Below are positions 8,632 through 17,082 of a DNA stretch of 64,000 bases, in pieces (within the stretch, counting starts at the first letter, position 1; every line of letters starts with the position of its first letter). Location of the stretch: NCBI GenBank assembly GCA_910588245.1, contig CAJUQP010000006.1, forward strand, positions 1 through 64,000. The letters run 5' to 3'. The position numbers and the translations under genes are program-made. The notes under the pieces are model-generated. The model ran no database searches. It was not told the DNA's origin and was given only the letters and a program-made list of their open reading frames with translations. This DNA comes from an uncultured Muribaculaceae bacterium (GTDB lineage Bacteria; Bacteroidota; Bacteroidia; Bacteroidales; Muribaculaceae).

Positions 8632-9018
8632 AATTTCAAGGTTAATGATAGTAATTCGTTTTTGTATTCTTCATAAAAGGAATCATAGTCAGGAGCGGTT
8701 CTCCGCTAATCTCCCTGATGCCATAAGCAATGAAGAATCTCTACAAATTTAACAAATAATCCCATAGATGCAGTTCAAATCAACCCTATATTGTGTGAAA
8801 TTTTTAAAATTTCCAGTATCATCCTTATCCTTTAGGGTAGATACATAAGAATATAACATAGTGCAACGCAGCGGTTGTGGGAATCCACAATATCGCCAAA
8901 GTCCTGCTTCCCAAATCCTTATCCCGGCTAAAACAAGTCACGCGCAATTTTTTTTGCAAAAAATAGTTGCGGAATGAAAAAAAAGTAGTAATTTTGCACC
9001 GCTATCAAAAACGACCGA
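8632..9018. other. Divergent intergenic region between udp and tRNA-Ser
   Basis: No gene seen. It holds a minus-strand -7-like TAAATTTG (8744-8751) that may serve the uridine phosphorylase gene, and the tRNA promoter at 8967-8996. The middle 8780-8940 holds nothing I can interpret. Confidence 0.5.
8967..8996 (+). promoter_or_regulatory. Promoter of tRNA-Ser
   Basis: TTG (8967-8969), 19 bp, then TAATTTTG (8989-8996). The predicted start near 9002 lies about 17 nt before the mature 5' end of the tRNA. Confidence 0.7.
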
Positions 9019-9108
9019 GGAGAGATGCCGGAGCGGTCGATCGGGACGGTCTCGAAAACCGTTGTACACTTCTGTGTACCCAGGGTTCGAATCCCTGTCT
9101 CTCCGCCA
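9019..9108 (+). tRNA. tRNA-Ser (anticodon CGA)
   Basis: 90-nt class II tRNA including an encoded CCA (9106-9108). The acceptor stem pairs 9019-9025 with 9098-9104. The anticodon loop CTCGAAA gives CGA at 9053-9055. A long variable arm, typical of serine, pairs GTACAC with GTGTAC around TTCT. The T arm carries GGTTCGAATCC. It decodes UCG. Own promoter upstream and terminator downstream. Confidence 0.96.
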
Positions 9109-9133
9109 AAAGGCCACATACATAAGCCTTTAT

Positions 9134-9169
9134 AAAAACCGCAGACTATCGAATAGTTCTGCGGTTTTT
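9134..9169 (+). terminator. Rho-independent terminator after tRNA-Ser
   Basis: A near-perfect hairpin reads AAAAACCGCAGACTA, loop TCGAA, then TAGTTCTGCGGTTTTT. It is A-rich on one side and T-rich on the other, so it could work in both directions, ending the tRNA transcript and the convergent radical SAM gene. Confidence 0.85.
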
Positions 9170-9258
9170 CATATTAACCCTTTCGATTTAGGGCTTAGAT
9201 CAGACCGGGAAGAATGGCCTGGAGCTAAGAAACCGCAATCAACGGTGGATTAGACTCC

Positions 9259-10152
9259 TCACAGATGCCAGATTCTTTTTCGATATGCTTTCAATTCATT
9301 TTCCGGGAACTTAGATATCGCATGATCAAATTCACGAAGTATCGCAGCTTTATCATCAGGCAGTGCTCCTGTTATCGGTACCGTATTGGAAACATGATGC
9401 CCCAATATATTGACCCGTATTTTGAGTCTGTCGATAAGCGTACGCATTTCCACAAGGCGTTCAATCTCCGGTTCCTCTATATATGTGCCATCTAAAACCT
9501 CCTGATATAATAGGGATTCCTGAAAAACCGTCAGCGATACAATATTGATAATGCAAGGATGCAACTTGTTGAGAACATCTGCTGTTGCAATCGCGCTTGC
9601 CTCGCCGTTGCCTTTGCCGCCGAGACCGTTAAGGTAGAATACATTATAGCGGATTCCGGCCTCGTCAAGTTTTGAAAGCTGTTCGAGAATGTCGGAGGCA
9701 TGATAACCTTTGTTCATCCATTCCAGTGTCGGGTCGTGGGCAGTCTCGATTCCGATGTTGATGCTGTCGAGTTTCAGATGATGCAGATTCTTCAGTTCCT
9801 CGACTGACTTTGGAGCGATGTCGGTGACGCGGGCGAACATCCCGAATGAAACCATGTGCGGAAGATATCTTCTCAAAAGCAATGCCACATCCATCAGTTT
9901 ATTGTAGCTTAATGCGAAAGGATTTGCCCCGGTAAGATAGACACGCCGTGCATGAGGTTGCCATTGATGAATGACCTTGAGGTCTTCCTCCACCTCCGAT
10001 AGAGGCGACATTCGGAAAGGGGTGCCGTGATAAAGACTGCAAAACTTGCACTTGTGCCACGTGCAACCCGAAGTCAGCTGAAGAAGCTGTGAGTTGGCTT
10101 CGTATGGCGGTCGCCACACCTGCCCGATGAAATGTAGTTCCGGATATATCAT
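9259..10152 (-). CDS. Radical SAM protein with CX4CX2C cluster motif
   Basis: 297 residues from ATG 10152; an upstream ATG at 10203 would add 17 poorly conserved-looking residues. The iron-sulfur motif is CTWHKCKFC near residue 28, spaced CX4CX2C rather than the common CX3CX2C. Later elements include VYLTGANPFAL and SINIGIETAHDPTLEWMNKG, which fit the radical SAM TIM-barrel with SAM- and substrate-binding strands. No accessory cluster-binding domain is apparent. The reaction cannot be named. It is transcribed away from the HxlR-DJ-1 fusion and shares its upstream region with it. Confidence 0.8.
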   Translation of the reverse strand: MIYPELHFIGQVWRPPYEANSQLLQLTSGCTWHKCKFCSLYHGTPFRMSPLSEVEEDLKVIHQWQPHARRVYLTGANPFALSYNKLMDVALLLRRYLPHMVSFGMFARVTDIAPKSVEELKNLHHLKLDSINIGIETAHDPTLEWMNKGYHASDILEQLSKLDEAGIRYNVFYLNGLGGKGNGEASAIATADVLNKLHPCIINIVSLTVFQESLLYQEVLDGTYIEEPEIERLVEMRTLIDRLKIRVNILGHHVSNTVPITGALPDDKAAILREFDHAISKFPENELKAYRKRIWHL

Positions 10153-10262
10153 ATCTCGATATTTTTTAGTAATTTTGCGATGAGTCAGAGTGCTTTGCAC
10201 CATGCAGCGGCTTCGCCGACAAGCGATCTCCGCTCACTCGCGAATATGAAATATTTGTGATG

Positions 10263-10293
10263 CAAAATTAGATGATAATCAGAGCCAAAGCAA
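10263..10293 (-). promoter_or_regulatory. Probable promoter of the radical SAM gene
   Basis: On the minus strand TTG (10291-10293) is followed after 20 bp by TAATTTTG (10263-10270). Transcription would start near 10257, about 105 nt before ATG 10152. It abuts the repeats that may bind the HxlR regulator, so both genes could share control. Confidence 0.5.
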
Positions 10294-10296
10294 CAA

Positions 10297-10331
10297 CTTA
10301 CCGAAAGGTTTGACCCTTACCGGAAAGTTTG
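10297..10331. promoter_or_regulatory. Tandem 16-bp direct repeats, candidate HxlR operator
   Basis: Two copies of CTTACCGaAAgGTTTG start at 10297 and 10316, 19 bp apart, with 14 of 16 bases the same. They lie 37 bp before the start codon of the HxlR-containing gene and beside the promoter of the divergent radical SAM gene. HxlR proteins bind sites next to their own genes, so these are good operator candidates. This is inference from position and repetition. Confidence 0.5.
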
Positions 10332-10367
10332 TTATGCTCGTTATCAGCCTCTTTTGTACTATGTTCA

Positions 10368-11327
10368 ATGGCAAAAAAATTAGACTATAAATACTGCAAA
10401 GCGGCTCCTATTCTCGAATGGCTGGGCAACAAATGGGCGCTGGTGGTTCTTGTGAAGATCTCCGAAAACGGGCCGGTGCGCTTCAACGAGCTGTATCGCA
10501 ACATCCCTTCGGTATCGGAGAAAGTGCTTTCACAAGTGCTACGTCAGTTGACCGCCGATGGCATAATCCGCCGTGAACTGTTTCCCGACGTCCCTCCCCG
10601 AACCGAATACTCCGTTACAAATTTCGGCAGAACTCTTTTACCACACGTCGAAGCCCTCATCAAATGGGGACGCGAGAACTTCGATACCATAATTTCAAAC
10701 CGCAAAAACAGAACTATGAGTAATGAAATTCTATACATCCTCCTGCCGGACTATGCGGCGCACGAGGTTGTATATCTCTCCCAGGCAATCTCATCTGATG
10801 AGTATGCTCTGAAAGAGAATCCTAAGTATGTAAATAAAATCGTGGCTCCGTCGATGGAACCCGTCAAATCTATCGGTGGGTTCCGAACCTTGCCCGATTA
10901 TTCGTTTGAGACAATGCCCGACGATTATGCCGCATTGGTGCTTATCGGTGGTTTCGGATGGACAACACCAATTGCTGAACGTGTCATTCCTATAGTTAGG
11001 AAAGCCATTGATGAAGGTAAGATTATTGGTGCTATCTGCAACGGGGCATCCTTCTTGGCAAAATGTGGATTCCTCAATGATGTCAGACATACCGGCAACG
11101 GACTGGAGCAATTGAAATTATGGGGAGGTGAAAACTATGCCAATCCTCATGGTTACATACATGCGCAGGCGGTAAGCGACAGGAACATCGTCACAGCCAA
11201 CGGTTCCGCATCCCTTGAATTTGCGAAAGAGCTTCTTCTGCTTCTGGAGAACGATACGCCGGAGCGTATCGAAATGTACTATCAGTTTAACAAGCTGGGG
11301 TTCTGTGATCTGTTTCCACCCAAATAA
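10368..11327 (+). CDS. HxlR-type regulator fused to a DJ-1/PfpI domain
   Basis: 319 residues from ATG 10368. Residues 1-115 form an HxlR winged helix-turn-helix, with the WLGNKWALVVL start, FNELYRNIPSVSEKVLSQVL recognition region and RTEYSVTNFG wing. Residues 117-319 form a DJ-1/PfpI-like domain with the nucleophile elbow GAICNGASFLA. The second part begins with Met117 (ATG 10716), exactly where a free-standing DJ-1 protein would start, so two neighbouring genes appear to have joined, or an internal start may also make the DJ-1 part alone. HxlR proteins often sense reactive aldehydes or oxidants and DJ-1 proteins act on such compounds, so a stress sensor-effector is plausible but unproven. 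Tandem repeats at 10297-10331 may be its operator. Confidence 0.82.
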   Translation: MAKKLDYKYCKAAPILEWLGNKWALVVLVKISENGPVRFNELYRNIPSVSEKVLSQVLRQLTADGIIRRELFPDVPPRTEYSVTNFGRTLLPHVEALIKWGRENFDTIISNRKNRTMSNEILYILLPDYAAHEVVYLSQAISSDEYALKENPKYVNKIVAPSMEPVKSIGGFRTLPDYSFETMPDDYAALVLIGGFGWTTPIAERVIPIVRKAIDEGKIIGAICNGASFLAKCGFLNDVRHTGNGLEQLKLWGGENYANPHGYIHAQAVSDRNIVTANGSASLEFAKELLLLLENDTPERIEMYYQFNKLGFCDLFPPK

Positions 11328-11333
11328 AAAAAT

Positions 11334-11648
11334 ATGGCCTGTTCAACTGAGTTTATAGAGTTCGTTTGCGACGTGCTTTCTCCGTTGGGAGAGGTGCGCA
11401 GCCGCAAGATGATGGGTGATTACATCATTTATGTAAACGGGAAAAACGTTATAACAGCTTGTGACAACACTGCATTTGTAAAAAAATTGCCTGGCATCGC
11501 CGACTTGATGGCCGATGCGGAAAGCGGCTGTCCTTATGAAGGAGCAAAAGAAGCTTATATTCTTGACTTCCAAGACACACAAAAGGTCATGAGAGTGATA
11601 AAGACGTTATGGGAAGATCTGCCTTTCCCGAAATCAAAAAAGAAATGA
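11334..11648 (+). CDS. TfoX N-terminal domain protein
   Basis: 104 residues matching the TfoX/Sxy N-terminal domain: FVCDVLSPLGEVRSRKMMGDY, then IIYVNGKNVITACDN and a lysine-rich tail. The C-terminal TfoX domain is absent, which is common in Bacteroidota. Full-length TfoX promotes competence genes in gamma-proteobacteria, but the role of stand-alone N-terminal domains is unknown. It starts 6 nt after the HxlR-DJ-1 gene, and its stop overlaps the next start in ATGA. Confidence 0.85.
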   Translation: MACSTEFIEFVCDVLSPLGEVRSRKMMGDYIIYVNGKNVITACDNTAFVKKLPGIADLMADAESGCPYEGAKEAYILDFQDTQKVMRVIKTLWEDLPFPKSKKK

Positions 11649-12196
11649 TAGAGACAGAAAGACTTATCCTCCGTCCCTGGCAGGAAAATGATGCGGGGGC
11701 ATTGTTCAAATATGCGTGCGATCCGGATATTGGTCCCATTGCGGGCTGGCCGCCGCATACTTCGGTAGAAAACAGCTGTGAGATTATCCGGACGGTGTTT
11801 GCAGCTCCGGAAACTTATGCGGTCGTCCTGAAACAAACGGGCGAACCGATAGGTAGTTGCGGAATCATGTTTGCCAATGGTCTTCATTCCGCTAATATGA
11901 AAGATGGTGAGGCAGAGATTGGGTATTGGATTGGCAAGCCATATTGGGGACAAGGTCTGATTCCTGAAGCTGTCAAAGCATTGTTGACGAGATGTTTCAA
12001 TGAGCTGAAGCTCGATGCCGTATGGTGCGGGTATTATGATGGCAACACAAAGTCAAAGCGTGTCTGCGAAAAGTGCGGATTTAAATACCATCATACCAAT
12101 AGTGAAGTAATATCTCCACTTGGGGATAAACGGACTGAGCATTTTTACAATATGGTCAAAGAGGATTATAATGCTATAATCGAAAGCTATCAATGA
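11645..12196 (+). CDS. GNAT family N-acetyltransferase (RimJ/RimL-like)
   Basis: 183 residues from ATG 11645, which overlaps the TfoX stop by 4 nt; the frame runs back to 11609 but homologues start at 'IETERLILRPW'. Visible are that N-terminal beta strand, EIGYWIGKPYWGQGLIPEAV (the acetyl-CoA pyrophosphate loop lies in this stretch) and SKRVCEKCGFKYH. RimJ/RimL-type enzymes acetylate protein N-termini or small molecules. The tight overlap suggests co-translation with the TfoX-like protein. Confidence 0.85.
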   Translation: MIETERLILRPWQENDAGALFKYACDPDIGPIAGWPPHTSVENSCEIIRTVFAAPETYAVVLKQTGEPIGSCGIMFANGLHSANMKDGEAEIGYWIGKPYWGQGLIPEAVKALLTRCFNELKLDAVWCGYYDGNTKSKRVCEKCGFKYHHTNSEVISPLGDKRTEHFYNMVKEDYNAIIESYQ

Positions 12197-12237
12197 CTTG
12201 GCGAGACTTGGAACTGTATTGAGATGGAACAATTGCT

Positions 12238-12801
12238 ATGAATCAAAGAAATCTTAAGGATATGAGCCTGACAGAACTATGGGAACTCTTCCCGATAGTC
12301 CTGACACCGCAAAATCCCGATTGGTCAGAATGGGCGAATGAAGAGATACTAGATCTCTCAACATTGCTGAGAGATTACAGTCCGATTATCAACCATATCG
12401 GTAGCACTGCCATTCCGAATATCCATGCCAAGCCGATAATTGACATTCTTGTAGAAATCAATCCCGATACCGACCGGCAACGTATAAAAGAAGCGATGGT
12501 AACAGCGGGATATATCTGTATGTTTTTTTCCGATAGCCGAATGAGTTTCAACAAGGGCTACACGCCTCTCGGCTATGCCGACAAGGTATTCCATATTCAT
12601 TTTCACACCGTGGGTGACAACGATGAGATTGTTTTCCGCGATTATCTGATTGCTCATCCGGAGGCGGCAAAAGAATATGAGCGATTGAAGTTATCGCTTC
12701 TGCCAAAATATAAACACGACCGTGACGGATACACTGATGCCAAGGCTGCATTTGTAGGGAATATAGTCGGGCTTGCAAAAATTGTCAATGAAAATCTATA
12801 A
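12238..12801 (+). CDS. GrpB/UPF0157 family protein
   Basis: 187 residues. The family signature HIGSTAIPNIHAKPIIDILV is near residue 48, followed by the GYTPLGYADKVFHIHFH block near 105 and a helical C-terminus. GrpB proteins have a nucleotidyltransferase-like fold and are often fused to CoaE or acetyltransferases; their activity is not established. Here the gene lies 41 nt after a GNAT gene, and its end overlaps the AraC gene by 14 nt, so the small genes from 10368 on likely share a transcript. Confidence 0.85.
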   Translation: MNQRNLKDMSLTELWELFPIVLTPQNPDWSEWANEEILDLSTLLRDYSPIINHIGSTAIPNIHAKPIIDILVEINPDTDRQRIKEAMVTAGYICMFFSDSRMSFNKGYTPLGYADKVFHIHFHTVGDNDEIVFRDYLIAHPEAAKEYERLKLSLLPKYKHDRDGYTDAKAAFVGNIVGLAKIVNENL

Positions 12802-13582
12802 GCCGAGAGAAGAACTGCGTCCTTATGTGCGCTACTATTGGACACTGAAAAGCGACGAGTCTTTCAGCATCCTGACATTTCCAATCGGTTGTCCACAGAT
12901 GATTTTTCACCGTGGCTCGCCTCTTTATATACCCGAATTATCTTCCCGGCAGAACCAGTTCACCGTCAGCGGTCAGGTCAACTTCCCGGCTCATATCGCC
13001 TCGGATGGCGATACTGAAATGGTTGTCGCTGTATTTTATCCTCACACCATAGGATTGTTCCTCGACACTCCTCCATCAGTCTTCTATAATCAGGAAATTT
13101 CCGGATACGATATTGAGAACAGACAACTGAGCCAACTTGCTGATCAAATTTTTGACTGTCCTGGTTCCGAATCGGCAGTATCTTTGATTGAGCAATGGCT
13201 GACCGCACGAATCAAGCCATCATTGAACATCAAAAGAATCGGCGCTGCTCTCTCCGCAATGCTCCGATTTCCATCTGCTTCGGTCGATACCCTCGCCTCC
13301 GTAGCATGTCTGGGTCGTAAACAGTTCGGGAGGATGTTCCGCGAATGTGTCGGCATGAACCCGAAAGAATATGGACGCATCGTAAGGTTTCAGCGTGCTT
13401 TACGGATGATGCAGCTCGGATCCCGCGATTATGCCGACATCACCTATGCCAACGGCTACGCCGACCAGTCGCATTTCATTCGTGAATTCCGGCAGTTCAG
13501 TGGGTTGACTCCCGTGCAACTTGTCGAATACCAAACGCCCTACTCCGATCTGTTCACCCATCCGCAATTATCTGAGTATTGA
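12788..13582 (+). CDS. AraC family transcriptional regulator
   Basis: 264 residues. An N-terminal DUF6597-like beta-barrel (YVRYYWTLKSDE, FPIGCPQMIFHRG) is followed by a C-terminal AraC helix-turn-helix pair from about residue 160 (LASVACLGRKQFGRMFRECV, then DITYANGYADQSHFIREFR). I chose ATG 12788 because family members begin just before 'PREELRPYV'. It overlaps the GrpB gene by 14 nt, and its 3' end overlaps the convergent barrel gene by 15 nt. The target is unknown; the accessory cluster it belongs to is the natural guess. Confidence 0.88.
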   Translation: MKIYKPREELRPYVRYYWTLKSDESFSILTFPIGCPQMIFHRGSPLYIPELSSRQNQFTVSGQVNFPAHIASDGDTEMVVAVFYPHTIGLFLDTPPSVFYNQEISGYDIENRQLSQLADQIFDCPGSESAVSLIEQWLTARIKPSLNIKRIGAALSAMLRFPSASVDTLASVACLGRKQFGRMFRECVGMNPKEYGRIVRFQRALRMMQLGSRDYADITYANGYADQSHFIREFRQFSGLTPVQLVEYQTPYSDLFTHPQLSEY

Positions 13583-15634
13583 TGTGGAAATACTCTTTTC
13601 ACCACTTAATTCGCCGGATTGTCTGACTTTTTTTCCGTAATTAAACGTATAGGTCACGGCAAGCGATATGCGGCGGTGGTACTCCGAGCCAAATTGGGTC
13701 ATGCTACTGTCATACCAACGGGTTGTCAATGTATCCTCACTGAGTTTCCACGAAGACCGGAAAAGATTGACCAATGACAACTGTATGTTCCAGCCGTGCG
13801 ACGACCATCCGGCACCTGCCGAATAATTCATCGGCATCTTGCGCAGGTATGCGTTCTCTCCGTCAACATAACTCGTACCGGAATCATAATATGCGTTGAA
13901 ATAGATATTCCCGAGATAATAATCCACATTGAGGCTTGCCGTAAACGGGCAATGTGATATGCCGTTGCTGCCGGTGGTCTTATAGAGCAGGAGCCGTGGA
14001 GCGACTGAAAAAGACAATCTTCCGCCTAAAAATTTTCCCGTAAGGCTGGCACCGATCTGTCCGTGATTATAATCTCCGTCATTCTGATATTTTCTCAGCA
14101 TAGACCCATCGGGAGCGTCAGGAGTATAGACGGCTATCTGGCGATTGGCGATACGGAACATTGTGGCGTATGCCGACAACTGCCACATATTGTTGGGCAG
14201 CCATGTATAGCTTATGTTGGCAGAAGTATTACGTGAACATTTCAAGTCCGGATTACCTGATATATACATCAGTTCTGACTGTCGCATTATATTGGGGTTC
14301 TTCATTGCCGCGTCGGGTGAGAATGTGGCATACTGGAACCAGAGGCTGATGGAATGTTTCTGATTGGGAGCGTACTGCACGTTTATGTGGGTAAAAGGAT
14401 AACTGTCATCCATTGTCTTCCCGTTTATGTAGTTGGATTCAAAGGCATAGCCTCCGTCAATGCTTCCGGCGATCTTTTGATAATTCAACGCCACACCGAA
14501 AGTTATGCCGGTGAAGGTCTGCCGAAAATGGTTGACGTCATTGCTTGATCCGGAATAGTCAATCTTAGTGCGTCCTCCACCTGAGGATACGTTTGAAAAC
14601 AATGTTATCTTATCATATAACGATTTGTTTGCCTGGGCTGTTCCTCTTAAGAACCATGAACCTTCATCAGCATGGTTTTTGATAGACTCAATCTCTGTCG
14701 TATAGTTGGAAGTTGTCTTATTGCCGGCAAATTCAGCCTGGAGGGTTCCATTTAATGACCATCCATGACCCAGAGAGGCAAAAAGTTCGCTGTTCCATCC
14801 GAGAGTATTGTTCTCGGATGGTGATTCAGAATGATATATTTCCGAAGGATACAGACTTAAAAAATTCACATATCCGGACGTCTGATATTCAGGCGTATTT
14901 ATTCGGCTGAATGACACAAGATTGCGCAACGACAAGTTATTATTTCTGTTCCATGACGCGCGCAAAGCCGAGTATAATCCCCGCTGGTGCTTCCGTCCGG
15001 TTTCCGTACCGCTTTCACGACGGACTATTCCTGATTCAAACCGGTATGTCTCATCTGAAACCGAGCCGATATGAGGATTATAATCATAATCACCCGATAC
15101 CATAGTGTCATATTCCATTGCCTTGTAAGCAAACTTTGAGTACACTGAAGCCTCTCCGTTGCGCACCATGAACCGTTCTTTTGCATTTAGCTTGGTGTAC
15201 CCACCGTAAATATAGGATTGTGTTATAAAATTCACGACATGCTGAGCCCGTTGAAATCGAGGATCCGTAGGGAAATCGAGATATTCCACCCGTTTGACAT
15301 CACCCGGATTCAGGCCGCTGACATCACTGTCGGTCGCCGGATGGAAATTGATATATAGGCTCACCCCCTGATTGTCGGCTGTTGTGACTGTCGCGTTTAT
15401 CGGATTAACACTCAACTGCGGTATGTTCATTCTTGAAAGGAGGGAAACACCGTCGGAGGCTGCTGACTTCTGTCTTCCGGATGGAATATAGACAGTTTTA
15501 GTCGCACTTGTGCGCTGTGCGTCGGCTACAACGGTTATCTCTCCGAGTTCTTTGACCTTCAAGGAATCCGGTTCTATCGTCTGTCCCTGAACCAATCCAG
15601 GGAGCATTATCAATGGAAGTATATAAAGTTTCAT
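13568..15634 (-). CDS. TonB-dependent-receptor-like outer membrane beta-barrel
   Basis: 688 residues with a signal peptide (cleavage near VQG-QT), a short plug-like region with no carboxypeptidase-regulatory domain, and a long run of alternating beta strands to the C-terminus. It resembles the 'outer membrane beta-barrel family' proteins related to TonB-dependent receptors rather than classic SusC. Its ligand is unknown. It is divergent from a two-component system with 113 bp between starts, which suggests that system controls it. A TAATTTCG element at 15639-15646 lies only 5 nt before the start codon. Confidence 0.8.
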   Translation of the reverse strand: MKLYILPLIMLPGLVQGQTIEPDSLKVKELGEITVVADAQRTSATKTVYIPSGRQKSAASDGVSLLSRMNIPQLSVNPINATVTTADNQGVSLYINFHPATDSDVSGLNPGDVKRVEYLDFPTDPRFQRAQHVVNFITQSYIYGGYTKLNAKERFMVRNGEASVYSKFAYKAMEYDTMVSGDYDYNPHIGSVSDETYRFESGIVRRESGTETGRKHQRGLYSALRASWNRNNNLSLRNLVSFSRINTPEYQTSGYVNFLSLYPSEIYHSESPSENNTLGWNSELFASLGHGWSLNGTLQAEFAGNKTTSNYTTEIESIKNHADEGSWFLRGTAQANKSLYDKITLFSNVSSGGGRTKIDYSGSSNDVNHFRQTFTGITFGVALNYQKIAGSIDGGYAFESNYINGKTMDDSYPFTHINVQYAPNQKHSISLWFQYATFSPDAAMKNPNIMRQSELMYISGNPDLKCSRNTSANISYTWLPNNMWQLSAYATMFRIANRQIAVYTPDAPDGSMLRKYQNDGDYNHGQIGASLTGKFLGGRLSFSVAPRLLLYKTTGSNGISHCPFTASLNVDYYLGNIYFNAYYDSGTSYVDGENAYLRKMPMNYSAGAGWSSHGWNIQLSLVNLFRSSWKLSEDTLTTRWYDSSMTQFGSEYHRRISLAVTYTFNYGKKVRQSGELSGEKSISTSILR

Positions 15635-15732
15635 GTCGCGAAATTAGTATGAGTAGTCTTATTCAATCCTTATTCTCCCTTATTTAGTCTTAATCTTGCA
15701 ATCCGCACAATATCGTATTGGCTAATTTTTTA

Positions 15733-15740
15733 TAATTTTG
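15733..15740 (+). promoter_or_regulatory. -7 element immediately before the histidine kinase gene
   Basis: TAATTTTG lies 7 nt before ATG 15748, so the transcript would start at or within a few bases of the start codon. No TTTG at the usual distance was found. Confidence 0.4.
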
Positions 15741-15747
15741 CACTGAC

Positions 15748-17082
15748 ATGAAACACTTTAAGTTGATTCTGATCTCGATTCGCGTAATATTCACGTTGCT
15801 GCTTGCAGCCAACGTGTATTTCATGGTGCAGCTGTATGACTCCATAAAGGACAGATGCATGGATGATGTGGAGCAGTGTCTGAGCCGAGCCGACCAGGTT
15901 GAGACGGTTGACAGGATAATAGATGCCGGGCTTGGCGGAGAAAATGATGTGGTATGGATTAAGTTAGGCCTACAGAAATCCGATGTCGGCGACACGATGG
16001 ATGCCGAGGAATTACGTGAGAAGGATTACTCACAGGGATTCCGTCGTGTTGACAAACAGCTCATGTCCATGATAGCCCGACTGATCCACGATGACAGTTA
16101 TGCCGATAGAATAGGAGAACCGGACATTTCAAAACTGGAAGAAGCGTTCCGCCGCGATCTCGTTTTCTCAGGGTATTCTCCGGAGGAAGTGCATGTCGTT
16201 GTCACTGGCGCATCATTGGAATATTCATCTGACTTATGGGAAATAAATCACCGAGTCAACGATGATATAGTATATTATGCCTATATATCCCCCTTGACTG
16301 AAAATATACTCAGGGAAATGAGCGGAGTCATTGCGACATCAGCACTGATTGCATTATTGCTTACCTTCGGATTCTGGTATCTTCTTCATGTCATCCAGCG
16401 ACTTCGCACTATCGAGGAGATGAAGGATGACTTCACAAACAATATGACCCATGAACTGAAAACTCCTATTGCCATAGCATACGCAGCAAATGATTCATTG
16501 CTCCAGTTTCCAGACCCGGGAGATGAGGAGCGGACAAGGAAATATCTGACAGCCGCACTTGACCAGCTTTCCAAACTTGCCGGATTGGTCGAGAACATTC
16601 TCGCGATGAGTATGGAACGTCGCAAAAATCTCACTATGTCAAAGGAAAACATACTCCTCAAGCCATTTCTTGCAACAGTGATAGAACAACAGCAACTCCG
16701 GGCCGACAAACCGTGTGAGATTTCGCTCGAATGTCCCGAAGATATCGGCATTGAAGCGGATCCGACACATTTTTCAAACATTATCGGCAATTTGATTGAG
16801 AACAGTATAAAGTATTCCACAGAGGAAGTCGTAATCACAGTCCGTATAGATGAAAACAGCATATCTGTCATCGACAACGGCATAGGGATACCAGAAAGAT
16901 CACTGCCGGATATTTTCAAAAAATTCTATCGCGTGCCACATGGCAACAGAGCCGAAGCACGCGGCTATGGCATCGGTCTGTACTATGTCAAGACCATCGT
17001 CGAGAAACATGGCTGGACTATAAGTGTTGAAAGCAAGCCGGGTAAAGGGAGCACATTCACAATAAAATTCAAAGAACAATGA
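15748..17082 (+). CDS. Sensor histidine kinase
   Basis: 444 residues. TM1 is at about residues 7-27, a periplasmic sensor of about 165 residues follows, and TM2 is at about 193-216, with no clear HAMP domain. The HisKA block reads MTHELKTPIAIAY (phospho-His near 236), then NLIENSIKYS (N box), DNGIGIPE (G1) and GYGIGLYYV (G2). The layout resembles RprX-type kinases of Bacteroides. The stop overlaps the regulator start in ATGA, so the two are translationally coupled. It is divergent from the outer-membrane barrel gene, its likely target. Confidence 0.93.
   Translation: MKHFKLILISIRVIFTLLLAANVYFMVQLYDSIKDRCMDDVEQCLSRADQVETVDRIIDAGLGGENDVVWIKLGLQKSDVGDTMDAEELREKDYSQGFRRVDKQLMSMIARLIHDDSYADRIGEPDISKLEEAFRRDLVFSGYSPEEVHVVVTGASLEYSSDLWEINHRVNDDIVYYAYISPLTENILREMSGVIATSALIALLLTFGFWYLLHVIQRLRTIEEMKDDFTNNMTHELKTPIAIAYAANDSLLQFPDPGDEERTRKYLTAALDQLSKLAGLVENILAMSMERRKNLTMSKENILLKPFLATVIEQQQLRADKPCEISLECPEDIGIEADPTHFSNIIGNLIENSIKYSTEEVVITVRIDENSISVIDNGIGIPERSLPDIFKKFYRVPHGNRAEARGYGIGLYYVKTIVEKHGWTISVESKPGKGSTFTIKFKEQ

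Noticed and set aside
9019..9260. Integrative element attached at tRNA-Ser
   Set aside because: No integrase gene and no repeat of the tRNA 3' end was found in the window.
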